The notes under the pieces: generated by a model
Seen by the model: the letters and a program-made list of their open reading frames with translations, nothing else
What the model was told of the DNA's origin: nothing
The model's database searches: none
In this document: positions 9,257 through 18,029 of the stretch, in pieces
Position numbering within the stretch: position 1 is the first letter of the stretch
How the letters are laid out: each line of letters starts with the position of its first letter
Program-made: the position numbers and the translations under genes
Assembly: GCA_017405875.1 (NCBI GenBank)
Contig: JAFQZM010000005.1
Span: 1 to 64,000, forward strand
DNA from: a bacterium
GTDB taxonomy: Bacteria; UBP6; UBA1177
DNA: 64,000 nt
Direction: 5' to 3'

Positions 9257-12200
9257 TTATAAGTTTTTTATCATCCCTCCCGTCACCGATTCAGCGCATT
9301 TGATGAGGTCTCTGACTTCGCCCTGAAACACGACGTTTCCACCTTCTGAGCCGCTGCCGTGGCCTAAATCGATGACGTAGTCGGCGCTTGCGATTATCTG
9401 GCTTCTGTGTTCGGCGATGATGACTGTGTTGCCGGAATCATTGAGGGTTTTGAACATTTCAAGAAGTTTTTCGACGTCGCAGAAATGCAGTCCGCTGCTC
9501 GGTTCGTCGAAGATGAATATTCCGTTTCTGCTCTTTTCGGCGTTGAATACTGCGAAGCTGACGGCAAAATTGAGCCGCATGAGCTCTCCGCTTGAAAGGG
9601 TAGAAACCTGCTGGTTCAGTTTCAGATAGTGCAGTCCGCATTTTTTAAGTATATCGAGCACTTTGAAAATAGCCGAATCATCGCTGAAAAATTCAGCTGC
9701 GGCGCCTATTTCCATGTCCAAAATTTCGGCGATATTCTTCTCTTTGTATTTGAACAAAAGGATGTTTTCGGCAAAGCCTGTTCCGTTGCAGTCGGCGCAG
9801 AAATTCTCGACATTCCCGAGAAAATCCATCGAAACTGAGTTTTTTCCTGTTCCTTTGCAGGTTTTGCAGATGTCGTTTTTCGTGATCTTGAAACTCTTTC
9901 CGAATTTTTTCTTTATTTTGTCCAAGCACCCTGAAAACGAGGCGATGTTCGATGTTCCGCCGGTGACGTTTTCAAGCCCGAATCTATCAAAAAATACCGG
10001 ATGATCGTGAATATTTTTAGAGAGATAGTTTATCAAAGTCGTCTTTCCGCTGCCGGAAACGCCTGAAATAACTGTCGTTTTGCCGAGCGGGATCGAAACT
10101 GTGATGTTTTTGAGGTTGTTTTCAGAAATGTTTGAAAGGGTTATGAAATCAGAGAAGTTATTTTCTTTCAAAACGGGCTTGAAGTTAAGTGCTTTTGCGG
10201 TGTAGCAGTCTGATTTTATTAAAGAATCATAGTCTCCTTCAAAAACTATCTTTCCGCCGGAACTTCCGCTTCCAGGCCCCATTTCGATTATGTGATCGGC
10301 ATTTTTTATGATCTCGGGAACATGTTCGACTGCGACGACCGTGCTTCCGTTTGCCGCCGTTTCCTTAAGTAATTTCGCCATGTTTTCGCATTCGAACGGG
10401 TGAAGTCCGCGGCTCGGCTCGTCAACGACGTATATCAGATTCTGCAGGTCGTCGGCTGAACTTTTTATAAGTCTGAGACGCGCCCTTTCACCGGTAGAAA
10501 GGGTCGAAGCGGCACGCGCAAGTGTCAGGTGCCCTAAACCTAAGAGTATGATTTTATTGATTTTTCCAGAAATTTCGGCTTTTACTTTGAGAAAAATTTC
10601 ACGTTCGCGCTCATCCTGAGTAACAAAGGAATCTAGGAATTTTTTTATCTCAGTAACCGGTTTTTGAGAGAATTCGTCTATCGTGATCCCTGCGAATTTT
10701 ACAGCCAGAAGCTCTTTTTTGAGCCTTTTTCCCTGACATTCCGGGCAAACAGTTTCCCCCATAAGAGAAAAAAGTTCTTCTTCATTTTTGTTGCCAGAAG
10801 ACCTGTAATATTCATCGGTTATGAGGTTTGCAAAACCGATCCACTTCCCTTTGAAAGAGTGCGTTCCGGTGACGTTTCCACGTTTGTATTCCCAGTTTAT
10901 GTCGAAAATTTCTTCTCCCGCGCCGAACATCGCGATATCGAATTCGTGCGGCGAAAGTTCCTTCACAGGCTTTGAAAAATCGATCCCGAATTTTTCTCCC
11001 GCGGCATATAAAGTATGGATGAACTGCCCGTCTTTGTCGCCGTAAAAACGCCCCTGCTTCGTTGCCGCAAGCGCGCCGTCGGCAAATGAAAGTTCAGGAT
11101 TTATGCAAAGTTTTTTTATGTCGCAGCCTAAAATAAAGCCCGTTCCCGAGCATTTTTCACACGCACCTTTTTCGGAATTGAAGGAAAAATCGCCCGCCGT
11201 GAAAGAGCACTGTTCGCCGTTTTCAAACTTTCCCGCTCTCGAAAAAAGCATCCGCACGAATTCATATATCCCGCTCACCGTTCCGACAGTCGAGCGCACT
11301 CCGGCATAAGAAAATTTTGCCGAAACGCCTACTCCTGCTCTAAGTCCTTCGCATTTTGCGGCACTGCTCTGATTTTTGCCTAAAAGAAAAGTTTTGACGT
11401 ACGGCGAAACTCCCGACATCACCGCCTTGATGCTTTCGACAAAGAGAGTGTCAAAGGCAAGGCTCGTTTTTCCGCTTCCGGAAATTCCGCTTATCACGTT
11501 AAATTTATTGGGTTTTATGTGTAGGTCGATATTTTTCAGATTGTGCGTTTCAACATTTTTGAGAACGATCTCTTCTGCAAGTTCAGCCTCGTAATTTCCC
11601 TCTTTCGCAGGCGTTTTTTCAAGCGTAAAACGCTCATCGCCGAAGCTGATGACGTTGTCGGCAAGTCTCAGAAAAACGGGATTGTTTTCCGCCGCAACGA
11701 CCGTAACGCCCGATCTTGTCACTTCCTTCAGAATAGCGACGAACCTTTCGATATCTTCGGGGTGAAGCCCGGCTGTCGGTTCTTCGAATATCAGAACTGA
11801 ATTTTCCTTTGTCTTTGAAAGCCAGAGCGCGAGTTTTATCCGCTGCGCTTCCCCGCCCGAAAGCGTTGATGAGGGCTGGCCTAAAAGCAGGTAGCCGATC
11901 CCCAGGCGCTCCATTATGTCGAGAGTTTTAGCCACTTGCTTATTTTCCTTAAAGAAAACAAGAGCCTGCGAAATTGAAAGATTGAGGACATCATAAACCG
12001 AAAGACCGTTCAGCTTAACTTCCAGAACTTCGTCGATGAAGCGCTTTCCGTTGCACTTGTCGCACAGAGTCTGCACGCTTCCCATGAACTTCATGCCGGT
12101 CTCGATCACGCCGCCGCCCTCACATTTTGGGCATCTGCCAGACTCACCGTTGAATGAAAAATGTGATTTTGAAAAACCGCGTTTTTTGGCTTCATCAGTA

Positions 12201-13813
12201 GATGCGAAAAGGTCTCTGATCTTATCGAAAATGCCGGTGTAAGTCGCTGGATTTGATCTGGAAGTGCGCCCTATCGGGCTCCTCTCTATTTTTTCATAAC
12301 TTATTGATTTAACTTCTAATTCTTTAATGTAGCGCTCAATAAAATTCCGCTTTTCAAAAGAAGTTTTCCCGCTTATCGCATTAAGTTTGCCTTCAACAAT
12401 TTTTCCTCCGGAACGCACTTCCGCCGCATTACTACGGTATTTTTTGAGAGCAAGAGCAGTCGGAGTTTTAAGGCTTTCTGCATTTTTCAAAAAATCTTCA
12501 ACACTTCCCGAAAACAAAATCTCTCCGCCGTTCACGCCGCCGCCGGGCCCAGTTTCGACTATGTTGTCAGCCATCATAATGGCATCCAGATCGTGTTCGA
12601 CCGCGATAACCGTGTTTCCGTTGTCTCTGATTTTTATTAGCAGATTCAAGACGTTGGCAAGTTCGCTGCGGCTTAAGCCTATGCTCGGCTCATCAAAAAC
12701 GAAAGTCGTTCCCTTGAGAAAACTAGATGCCGCTCCGGCGATCCTTATGCGCTGGATCTCGCTTGATTTCAAATCTCCCGAAGGCATTGAAAGCGTGAGC
12801 GAGCCAAGCCCTATGTTTATGAGTTCAAGAAGCAACCTGTTGATTTCACTTATTATTTTATTTTCAGCTTCATTTGCTTCGCTTTTTGCGTTTTCAAGAA
12901 AACAGGCAAGATCAGCGAGAGTCATTTCGCAGAGTTCGGCAATATTTTTTCCTGCAAAAATGACCGAAAGTGCCTTTTCATTTAAGCGCGAACCGTGACA
13001 CTTGCTGCACGGAACAGAGCGGACGAAACGGAGAATATTGGGATTTCTGTCTCTTTTCAGAATTTCAGCCATCACGTTGATTATCCCTTTGTAGTAGCCC
13101 TCTTCACGCGGTTTTGCCGTGATACCCGTCCATTTCATGCGGCTTTCAAGGGTGTGCTTGCCGAAAGGAACTTTGATCTTTTCGCTTCCGAAAAAGATGA
13201 CCTTCATCTGCTCGTCTGTCAGGTCACAAAGCGGCGTATCGACCGAAAAACCGTGGGCGCGGCACACTTCGTCGAGAACGTCTAGCGTCACCTGCGAATA
13301 GATTATGTAGCCGTTGGGAGCCGTTATTTTCAAAGCGCGCTCTCTGATCGACTTGGTCTTGTCTGCGATTATGAGTTCGTAATCGAGAAAATCCTCGACT
13401 CCGTAACCTTTGCACGCCTCACATGCTCCCAAAGCCGAATTGAACGAAAAAACTGAGCGCGAAACACCGGCATGACGCGCAAAAAGAACACGCAAAAGGT
13501 CATAAATTCCCGAAAAAGTGCCGACAGTCGACATGGAATTAGCAACATCGGCCCGCTGATCGACGGCGACACATGCGTCAAGCCCGCTTATCCGCTCGAC
13601 ATCAGGCTTTTTCGTGACACCGAAAAATTTCCTGTGCCAAGCCGGAAACGAAGAAAGATAGAGCCGCTGTGACTCCTTGAAAAGCGTATTGTAGACAAGC
13701 GACGACTTGCCGCTGCCCGAAACGCCGGTAACAACCGTGAATTTTCCCTTTTCAAACTCGACACTGACGTTTTTAAGGTTGTTTTCAGTGCAGTTTTGAA
13801 TTTTTATGTTCAT
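9257..13813 (-). CDS. Tandem (double) UvrA-like ABC ATPase, 1518 aa
   Basis: The protein holds four UvrA-type ABC modules, that is, two UvrA-like proteins fused. Module 1 has Walker A at 30-37 (GVSGSGKS), CxxC pairs near 131 and 269, an eroded signature and Walker B near 371. In module 2 (about 465-750) the P-loop is shortened to SGKTS (near 481), while LSGGEAQR (651) and Walker B (near 674) are intact. Module 3 has Walker A near 775-783, LSTGE and Walker B near 1127. Module 4 has Walker A near 1250-1257 and LSSGE. Zinc-type CxxC motifs occur in each half. Each half is about 760 residues, shorter than the usual 940, and no clear UvrB-binding insertion is seen. This resembles UvrA2 paralogues linked to DNA repair or DNA-binding-drug tolerance. 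The ATG at 13813 follows GGAGG. Canonical uvrA, uvrB and uvrC are not here. Confidence 0.88.
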   Translation of the reverse strand: MNIKIQNCTENNLKNVSVEFEKGKFTVVTGVSGSGKSSLVYNTLFKESQRLYLSSFPAWHRKFFGVTKKPDVERISGLDACVAVDQRADVANSMSTVGTFSGIYDLLRVLFARHAGVSRSVFSFNSALGACEACKGYGVEDFLDYELIIADKTKSIRERALKITAPNGYIIYSQVTLDVLDEVCRAHGFSVDTPLCDLTDEQMKVIFFGSEKIKVPFGKHTLESRMKWTGITAKPREEGYYKGIINVMAEILKRDRNPNILRFVRSVPCSKCHGSRLNEKALSVIFAGKNIAELCEMTLADLACFLENAKSEANEAENKIISEINRLLLELINIGLGSLTLSMPSGDLKSSEIQRIRIAGAASSFLKGTTFVFDEPSIGLSRSELANVLNLLIKIRDNGNTVIAVEHDLDAIMMADNIVETGPGGGVNGGEILFSGSVEDFLKNAESLKTPTALALKKYRSNAAEVRSGGKIVEGKLNAISGKTSFEKRNFIERYIKELEVKSISYEKIERSPIGRTSRSNPATYTGIFDKIRDLFASTDEAKKRGFSKSHFSFNGESGRCPKCEGGGVIETGMKFMGSVQTLCDKCNGKRFIDEVLEVKLNGLSVYDVLNLSISQALVFFKENKQVAKTLDIMERLGIGYLLLGQPSSTLSGGEAQRIKLALWLSKTKENSVLIFEEPTAGLHPEDIERFVAILKEVTRSGVTVVAAENNPVFLRLADNVISFGDERFTLEKTPAKEGNYEAELAEEIVLKNVETHNLKNIDLHIKPNKFNVISGISGSGKTSLAFDTLFVESIKAVMSGVSPYVKTFLLGKNQSSAAKCEGLRAGVGVSAKFSYAGVRSTVGTVSGIYEFVRMLFSRAGKFENGEQCSFTAGDFSFNSEKGACEKCSGTGFILGCDIKKLCINPELSFADGALAATKQGRFYGDKDGQFIHTLYAAGEKFGIDFSKPVKELSPHEFDIAMFGAGEEIFDINWEYKRGNVTGTHSFKGKWIGFANLITDEYYRSSGNKNEEELFSLMGETVCPECQGKRLKKELLAVKFAGITIDEFSQKPVTEIKKFLDSFVTQDEREREIFLKVKAEISGKINKIILLGLGHLTLARAASTLSTGERARLRLIKSSADDLQNLIYVVDEPSRGLHPFECENMAKLLKETAANGSTVVAVEHVPEIIKNADHIIEMGPGSGSSGGKIVFEGDYDSLIKSDCYTAKALNFKPVLKENNFSDFITLSNISENNLKNITVSIPLGKTTVISGVSGSGKTTLINYLSKNIHDHPVFFDRFGLENVTGGTSNIASFSGCLDKIKKKFGKSFKITKNDICKTCKGTGKNSVSMDFLGNVENFCADCNGTGFAENILLFKYKEKNIAEILDMEIGAAAEFFSDDSAIFKVLDILKKCGLHYLKLNQQVSTLSSGELMRLNFAVSFAVFNAEKSRNGIFIFDEPSSGLHFCDVEKLLEMFKTLNDSGNTVIIAEHRSQIIASADYVIDLGHGSGSEGGNVVFQGEVRDLIKCAESVTGGMIKNL

Positions 13814-13835
13814 TGGACCTCCAAACTTTTATTTT

Positions 13836-13881
13836 CCCTCTAAGTTAGAGGGAGTGGCGCTTTAGCGACGAGGGCGTGTGT
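13836..13881. repeat. REP-like short palindromic element
   Basis: Between the double uvrA gene and the beta-barrel gene there are two small inverted repeats: CCCTCT/AGAGGG (13836-13852) and GTGGCGCTTTAGCGAC. They are followed by a 15-mer (GACGAGGGCGTGTGT, 13867-13881) that recurs at 39891-39905. No T-run follows, so it looks like a dispersed intergenic repeat rather than a terminator. Confidence 0.45.
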
Positions 13882-13885
13882 TGCT

Positions 13886-14467
13886 TTAAAATCTATAGCC
13901 TAAAGCGACAAGCAAGTTAGGATAATAGTCGCTGAAATAGTTCTCTGCGCCCAATCTTAACACCAAATTATTTTTAAAAATCAAATCAATTCCGAAACCA
14001 TATATAAAATTTTTCTGAAAAAAATAAGAGGCATCTTCGTGCACAGGCATGTCAAATATTAAATTTATACCTCCCGTAAACCAAAAGGCACAAATTTTTA
14101 AAAACTTGTTATCAACGGAAATCGGCACCATCGGACGCAATTTCAACGGAACACCCAATGCAATGGTCTCTTCTTTAGGAGCAATCTTAGCAAGCCTGAG
14201 TTCTGCATTAAAACCGATGTGAAACATCTCAACAACACGAACATTAAAATCTAAGCCGGCATTAAGTGTCAGACCAACAGGATAACCAATCAAAAATCCA
14301 ATATTAGGTTGAAGATGCCACCACTTTTCATCTGAATTTTCATTTCTAACACTATAAATACTATCTACTTTCTGATCTTCTTCTTTTTCCTCGGCATACA
14401 ACCCGAACCATGAAGAAAAAATAAAGCAAAGAAGACTAATCGTTAATATATTTCGATAGTTTTTCAT
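13886..14467 (-). CDS. Putative outer-membrane beta-barrel protein
   Basis: The gene encodes 193 residues of unknown family. The ATG at 14467 is preferred because it follows a GGAG site and begins with a signal peptide (about 1-28). An acidic stretch (EEKEEDQ) comes next, then a region of alternating hydrophobic and polar residues with Gly/aromatic turns. The C-terminus ends ALGYRF, with the terminal Phe typical of outer-membrane barrels. It lies downstream of the mini-lipoprotein and the PIN/antitoxin pair in the same direction. Its function is not recognisable. Confidence 0.55.
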   Translation of the reverse strand: MKNYRNILTISLLCFIFSSWFGLYAEEKEEDQKVDSIYSVRNENSDEKWWHLQPNIGFLIGYPVGLTLNAGLDFNVRVVEMFHIGFNAELRLAKIAPKEETIALGVPLKLRPMVPISVDNKFLKICAFWFTGGINLIFDMPVHEDASYFFQKNFIYGFGIDLIFKNNLVLRLGAENYFSDYYPNLLVALGYRF

Positions 14468-14518
14468 GACGGACTCCAATAATTTAGTTATTCCTCCAAC
14501 GGACATATATTTTCTTCT

Positions 14519-14677
14519 TTACAATAACATTCCATGTCCCGAATCAATGTTTTCCGCATCACTGCCGTCTGCATCATCATCCGGAATTATATCGGAATCG
14601 TTTGAAGAGTTGGAGGAGGAGCAGGAAACAAAGAGAGCAAACGCTAAAAAGATAAATATTGCTGAATGTTTTTTCAT
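14519..14677 (-). CDS. Mini-lipoprotein (52 aa), possibly truncated
   Basis: A short frame begins at an ATG (14677) that overlaps the PIN toxin stop codon (ATGA). It encodes a signal segment, a lipobox (FVSC), an SSSNSSNDSD linker like that of the lipoprotein at 1-275, and a few more acidic residues before the stop after GHGMLL. It may be a real small lipoprotein. The linker similarity and abrupt end suggest the surviving head of a larger lipoprotein gene whose body was lost. Confidence 0.5.
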   Translation of the reverse strand: MKKHSAIFIFLAFALFVSCSSSNSSNDSDIIPDDDADGSDAENIDSGHGMLL

Positions 14678-15078
14678 TGAATAAGGAATCGGTCGAAAAA
14701 TTCCGCAACTGTTACGATTTCCACATCTTCAAAGTGCTTCAACGCAAGCAAATCGTTATCACCGCTGACAATATAAAGGCATTTCGCCTCTACTGCGCAT
14801 TCCAAAAACTTGTTGTCGTCACAGTCGCGGCAGATATCAATTTTTCGGGACGGGTAAACAACGGAGCATTTTGAAAGGAAATCGTTTATGGAAAACAATT
14901 CCTTTTTCCCTGAATATTTGTCAGTGATTCTTTTAATAAGTTCGTTATATTCTTTAACGATTTCTTTTGAAACAAAGACATCGAACGCACCTGTAATTGC
15001 GTGCCGAAGAAGCTCCTGAGGTTTACCGCCGAAGAACAACGCCGAAACAACGACATTCGTATCTATTACGATTTTCAT
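14674..15078 (-). CDS. PIN-domain toxin (VapC-like)
   Basis: The 134-residue protein is a PIN-family ribonuclease of the kind used as a toxin in toxin-antitoxin pairs. It begins IVIDTNVVVSAL with the first catalytic Asp, has a central acidic residue in ISKEIVKEYNEL-like sequence, and ends with CDDNKFLECA and VSGDNDLL, which carry the remaining acidic residues. The ATG at 15078 overlaps the stop codon of the upstream small gene by four bases (ATGA), the usual antitoxin-toxin arrangement. The partner is not a classical VapB but shares its N-terminus with the antitoxins of two YafQ-like pairs nearby. Confidence 0.8.
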   Translation of the reverse strand: MKIVIDTNVVVSALFFGGKPQELLRHAITGAFDVFVSKEIVKEYNELIKRITDKYSGKKELFSINDFLSKCSVVYPSRKIDICRDCDDNKFLECAVEAKCLYIVSGDNDLLALKHFEDVEIVTVAEFFDRFLIQ

Positions 15079-15317
15079 TCGGCAAATCTCTGATTATTTG
15101 CCGATCTGACCTCTTTCAGAGCGTATAAAATATCCTGCTCGCCGAGTCCTGTCTCTTTCGCCCATGCCTGAGCTTTTGCGCATTCATCATCAAAACGCTC
15201 TGCCGCCGTTTTCTGCTTTTCATAGCGGTACATAACATAACTGATGTAGTTTGAAATCTCGTTAAGACACTCTTCCGGAGCAGCTTTTATCTGTTCCAAC
15301 AACGCTTCGTAACTCAT
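15075..15317 (-). CDS. Putative antitoxin paired with PIN toxin
   Basis: This 80-residue protein starts MSYEALLEQIKAAPEECLNE. The ATG at 15317 follows a GGAGG site by seven bases. The N-terminal 33 residues are almost identical to those of the putative antitoxins at 19020-19256 and, less closely, 18278-18529. The C-terminal half is different and presumably contacts the PIN toxin encoded just downstream. The family is not recognised with certainty. The antitoxin role rests on size, the four-base overlap and the pattern in its paralogues. Confidence 0.6.
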   Translation of the reverse strand: MSYEALLEQIKAAPEECLNEISNYISYVMYRYEKQKTAAERFDDECAKAQAWAKETGLGEQDILYALKEVRSANNQRFAE

Positions 15318-15419
15318 AATTTGCCTCCAATTCAAGTCAAACCGTGAAATTATAGTGAAAAACAGACTAAAAACAAGTGGTTATATCGATTGAAATTTGA
15401 GAAAGATTCGATTTTAGAT
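15253..15419. repeat. Repeat A copy 1 (antitoxin head plus promoter)
   Basis: About 167 bases covering the first codons of the antitoxin, its ribosome site, promoter and far-upstream region are nearly identical to 19192-19359. The stretch from ATTATAGTG to ATTTTAGAT matches without change, so the repeat crosses the coding/non-coding boundary. Confidence 0.9.
15349..15376 (-). promoter_or_regulatory. Promoter of the antitoxin-PIN pair
   Basis: Minus strand: TTGTTT (15371-15376), a 16-base spacer and consensus TATAAT (15349-15354). The same promoter stands before the other two putative antitoxin genes (18559-18586 and 19289-19316). Confidence 0.6.
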
Positions 15420-15492
15420 AAACAGTATCGAACAGCCGTCAGCACTTGTTGCAGAATCTGCAATAGTTCGATTTTTGTCAAGTTCCACTTCA

Positions 15493-16500
15493 TCAAACCT
15501 TATCTTTGCATGTCACGATCTTATAGATTTTCAACATCAGTTTTTCATATAACACTGAAAATCTATCTTTTCCGAAAATATAGACCGTCAAGCCTGCAAA
15601 AACAGCACCGCCGATGAAGGTGAAATAAAGGTTTTTATAAAATTCAAAGCGGTGGAACAGAAGCGATTTCAACAAAAAGAACTGCATTATATAAGGAATC
15701 ATTGAATTTTTTCCGATTTCAGAAGCAAAAAATCTTTTCTGCGGAGTCAGAACAATACGGGAAACAATGCACAGAAAACCCCATGCAAGATTTATAAATC
15801 TATAGAGCATCCCTTCTTCCCAAGCCATTTTGAGAGCTTTGTAGCTGTAGGAATTCAGATACAGGCCGTAGTGCAGCTTTACTTCTGACACGTAAATGAG
15901 AGCTCCGGTCAGAACAAGAACCGATAAAACCGCATAAACCGGAAAGAATCTGCCGCTTTTTATTTTTTCAACGAATCCTCTTTCCTTGAAAATGTTTCCA
16001 AGCACGAAAAACGGAAACAGCACAAACGTTCTTGAAATCGAAAGCGGATAGCCTATCGAGCTGACCATGCCGGCGACAAGCGCAAAAACCACGCTGAGCA
16101 CAAAAAGAAATCTTACTTTGCAAAGCACCTGAAAAGATATTCTCCAAAACACGAGACTTAGCAGATACCACAGAATCCAGTAAGGAGCCAGATCCAAAGT
16201 TTTGCCGGAAAATTCATGGAAAAGAATCCAGTGATAGACTTCGAAAACCAACTGGAAAAAGAAGAGCGGAACTATTTGATTTAAAAGCACTTTTTCAAAG
16301 ATTTTCCCGTCGCCTTTCCGCGCGAAATAGCCTGAAACAAAAACAAATCCCGGCATGTGGAACAGGTAGATGAACTGCCACGCAACTCTTGTCGGTTCAC
16401 TGGCGTAGATGCTCTGAAAATTTTCAATGAAATGAGCGTAGACAACCAGAAAAATCAAGAGACATTTCAGATTGTCGAACAAGCTGTTCCGCTTTTCCAT
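15493..16500 (-). CDS. Membrane acyltransferase (acyltransferase 3 family)
   Basis: About 335 residues make up a polytopic membrane protein of the acyltransferase-3 / fucose 4-O-acetylase-like family, which O-acylates cell-surface sugars. It starts FDNLKCLLIFLVVYAHFIE, with the conserved His of this family, followed by FHMPGFVFVSGYF and some ten hydrophobic helices. The ATG at 16500 is used here. A TTG twelve bases upstream with a GGAG site further away is possible. It sits as a single gene inside the toxin-antitoxin cassette array, with repeat-like sequence at its 3' end. Confidence 0.75.
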   Translation of the reverse strand: MEKRNSLFDNLKCLLIFLVVYAHFIENFQSIYASEPTRVAWQFIYLFHMPGFVFVSGYFARKGDGKIFEKVLLNQIVPLFFFQLVFEVYHWILFHEFSGKTLDLAPYWILWYLLSLVFWRISFQVLCKVRFLFVLSVVFALVAGMVSSIGYPLSISRTFVLFPFFVLGNIFKERGFVEKIKSGRFFPVYAVLSVLVLTGALIYVSEVKLHYGLYLNSYSYKALKMAWEEGMLYRFINLAWGFLCIVSRIVLTPQKRFFASEIGKNSMIPYIMQFFLLKSLLFHRFEFYKNLYFTFIGGAVFAGLTVYIFGKDRFSVLYEKLMLKIYKIVTCKDKV

Positions 16501-16556
16501 CGGGTTTTCCAAAAAGATTTCTCCGAGAATATTTATTTTGATACAATGTCAGGTTT

Positions 16557-17036
16557 TTAGAACTCGAATGTCACTTCGTAATTATGTTCTTTGTAGGAAA
16601 CTTTTATTCCTTTGATCGCAGCTATCTCTTCTTCTGATTTTCCTTCGTAAACCATCGGCATGACGTGGCAGCATCCGGCACACGCAGCAGTCTCATTAGT
16701 GTTTGTGTCATGTTCCCTGATCGTTACGTCAAGAACGTTTTCTTTCACACCGCCTGCTTCATAGCCGAATTCCCAGTCGTCACCGCACGGGAAATTGCCG
16801 TACCACTCGAAATTGAGAACTTTGCCCTCTTTTTTAGTAACTTCAAGATAATCGTGACAAAGCGGATTTGCCTGAGTTTCCGGATAGATTTTGTCTTTTA
16901 TTACAACCGCAGGTGTTTCTGCCGGATCTTCGTAAACGCACGCACCGAGATCGACCGGATCAAAATCTGCACCGTTACCGCAGCCTGAAATCATAAAAAC
17001 AACTGGAATTGACAGCAAAAGAAAAAACTTTTTCAT
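16557..17036 (-). CDS. Hypothetical lipoprotein
   Basis: The 159-residue protein has a signal peptide and a lipobox ending ISGC (near residue 20). The ATG at 17036 follows a GGAGG site and replaces an upstream start that would add unrelated residues. The mature part has several Cys residues, including an ACAGCCH segment that could bind metal or form disulfides. No family is recognised. It lies between the acyltransferase and the DUF2442/DUF4160 pair, all in one direction. Confidence 0.6.
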   Translation of the reverse strand: MKKFFLLLSIPVVFMISGCGNGADFDPVDLGACVYEDPAETPAVVIKDKIYPETQANPLCHDYLEVTKKEGKVLNFEWYGNFPCGDDWEFGYEAGGVKENVLDVTIREHDTNTNETAACAGCCHVMPMVYEGKSEEEIAAIKGIKVSYKEHNYEVTFEF

Positions 17037-17217
17037 GGTTTCCTCCATTAAGTTAAAAAACAAACCAGACATATATTTAGTACCACAAAATCCGATTTTT
17101 ATTGAGAAAATTTTACCCCCCCCGAAAAATTTGATAACTATTTGATTTTATTAAGAAATTTTTGCACAAATTTTTAAGAGTTTTGCCTTAGAAACGGCGG
17201 ATTTCAGTGATAACTGT

Positions 17218-17511
17218 TTAAATTGAATTTTCAGAATAAGGATAACTGTCACGGTAAACAGTTTCCGGCGCAATGTCTATTTCGCCGTTATTCCATGTTA
17301 TGATTCCGTGAAAAAGCGTGGGATTATTAAAGATTTTTTCGTCGGAAAGCGGTGCGAAAGCCGACCCTTGCAGTTTTGTGGTGTCAAACAACCTTTTCTC
17401 ACCGGTCGAAAATGTTGCGATCAGCATTCCGCCGGGCAAAGTCTTAACATCCGTGATTTTAATATCTTCCTCGAAATTTCCAGCGTAGCAGATTCCGTTT
17501 AAAACATACAT
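17218..17511 (-). CDS. DUF2442 family protein
   Basis: The 97-residue protein has the DUF2442 pattern: an ITDVKTLPGGMLIATFSTGE-like strand region, then LFDTTKL and a C-terminal ITWNNGEIDIAPETVY. Genes of this family commonly sit after a DUF4160 gene, as here (eight-base gap), in pairs suspected to act as toxin-antitoxin-like modules. No activity is established. The pair forms one cassette of the array at 14.5-19.5 kb. Confidence 0.8.
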   Translation of the reverse strand: MYVLNGICYAGNFEEDIKITDVKTLPGGMLIATFSTGEKRLFDTTKLQGSAFAPLSDEKIFNNPTLFHGIITWNNGEIDIAPETVYRDSYPYSENSI

Positions 17512-17519
17512 TTGAACCT

Positions 17520-17786
17520 CTAATTCATCGGAGGGATTTTATCAAAATGCTCGCCTTTTACAGCAAGATTCCACGCTTTATAGGCTTCTTCCTCGTGGAA
17601 CGCAAGCCATCCGGTAACGATTTTCAACTGTTTCTGCGGCATCGAACCCGCCAAAAGTTCACCGTCAATCGCCACAACAGCTTCATATTCGCCGTAATAC
17701 ACATGAACATGCGGCTTATTGTGCTGTCCGGTATCATAAAACTGCAAATATATTATCATTCCACCAAAACGGCTTAATTCAGGCAT
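17520..17786 (-). CDS. DUF4160 family protein
   Basis: The 88-residue product starts MPELSRF at 17786, after a GGAGA site. The segment FYDTGQHNKPHVHVYYGEYE, with its HNxPHxHV core, is the hallmark of DUF4160. It precedes the DUF2442 gene. Its promoter has the unusual palindrome-plus-TATAAT form found at only two other sites in the window. Confidence 0.85.
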   Translation of the reverse strand: MPELSRFGGMIIYLQFYDTGQHNKPHVHVYYGEYEAVVAIDGELLAGSMPQKQLKIVTGWLAFHEEEAYKAWNLAVKGEHFDKIPPMN

Positions 17787-17818
17787 TGCAATTCTCCATA
17801 ACAAAACAAAAACGCTGT

Positions 17819-17847
17819 ATTATACTCAATTTTTGGAAAAAATCGAG
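17819..17847 (-). promoter_or_regulatory. TATAAT promoter with an abutting 23-nt palindrome
   Basis: TATAAT (17819-17824, minus) adjoins a near-palindrome at 17825-17847 (CTCGATTTTTT / AAAAATTGAG on the minus strand), as at 7903-7931 and 37521-37549. It drives the DUF4160-DUF2442 pair. Confidence 0.5.
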
Positions 17848-17874
17848 ATTCTTATTTACGTTGCTGCAATTTTT

Positions 17875-18029
17875 AGACAAACAGCAGCGAACAACCGTAG
17901 GATTTGTTGCAAATTTTCTACGGTCATTCGATATTTTTGTGTACATACACACTTTTGTCGACTGGAAAACCGACATTTTTATGATTTTTGATCAAGAACC
18001 TATTTTCTGAACAAGTCGGAATGAGTTCC
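17875..18029. repeat. Repeat B copy 1
   Basis: These 155 bases match 18617-18771 closely, in the same orientation and at the same length. The block covers the intergenic spacer and the last codons of the YafQ-like toxin (SDLFRK). It contains a stem ACCGTAG/CTACGGT (17894-17900 with 17918-17924) and a GTCG/CGAC stem. Confidence 0.9.

Noticed and set aside
9257-13813. Calling the gene uvrA
   Set aside because: The halves are short and no UvrB-binding insertion is evident, so the canonical symbol would claim more than the sequence shows.
17101-17140. Run of eight C in an intergenic region as a phase-variation site
   Set aside because: It lies about 65 bases upstream of the lipoprotein start with no promoter boxes on either side of it, so no switching role can be argued.
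14519-17999. Integron attC sites between the cassettes
   Set aside because: The spacers repeat and form stems, but the 7-base core pair expected of attC (GTTRRRY with its partner) is not present at matching positions, and no integrase is in the window.
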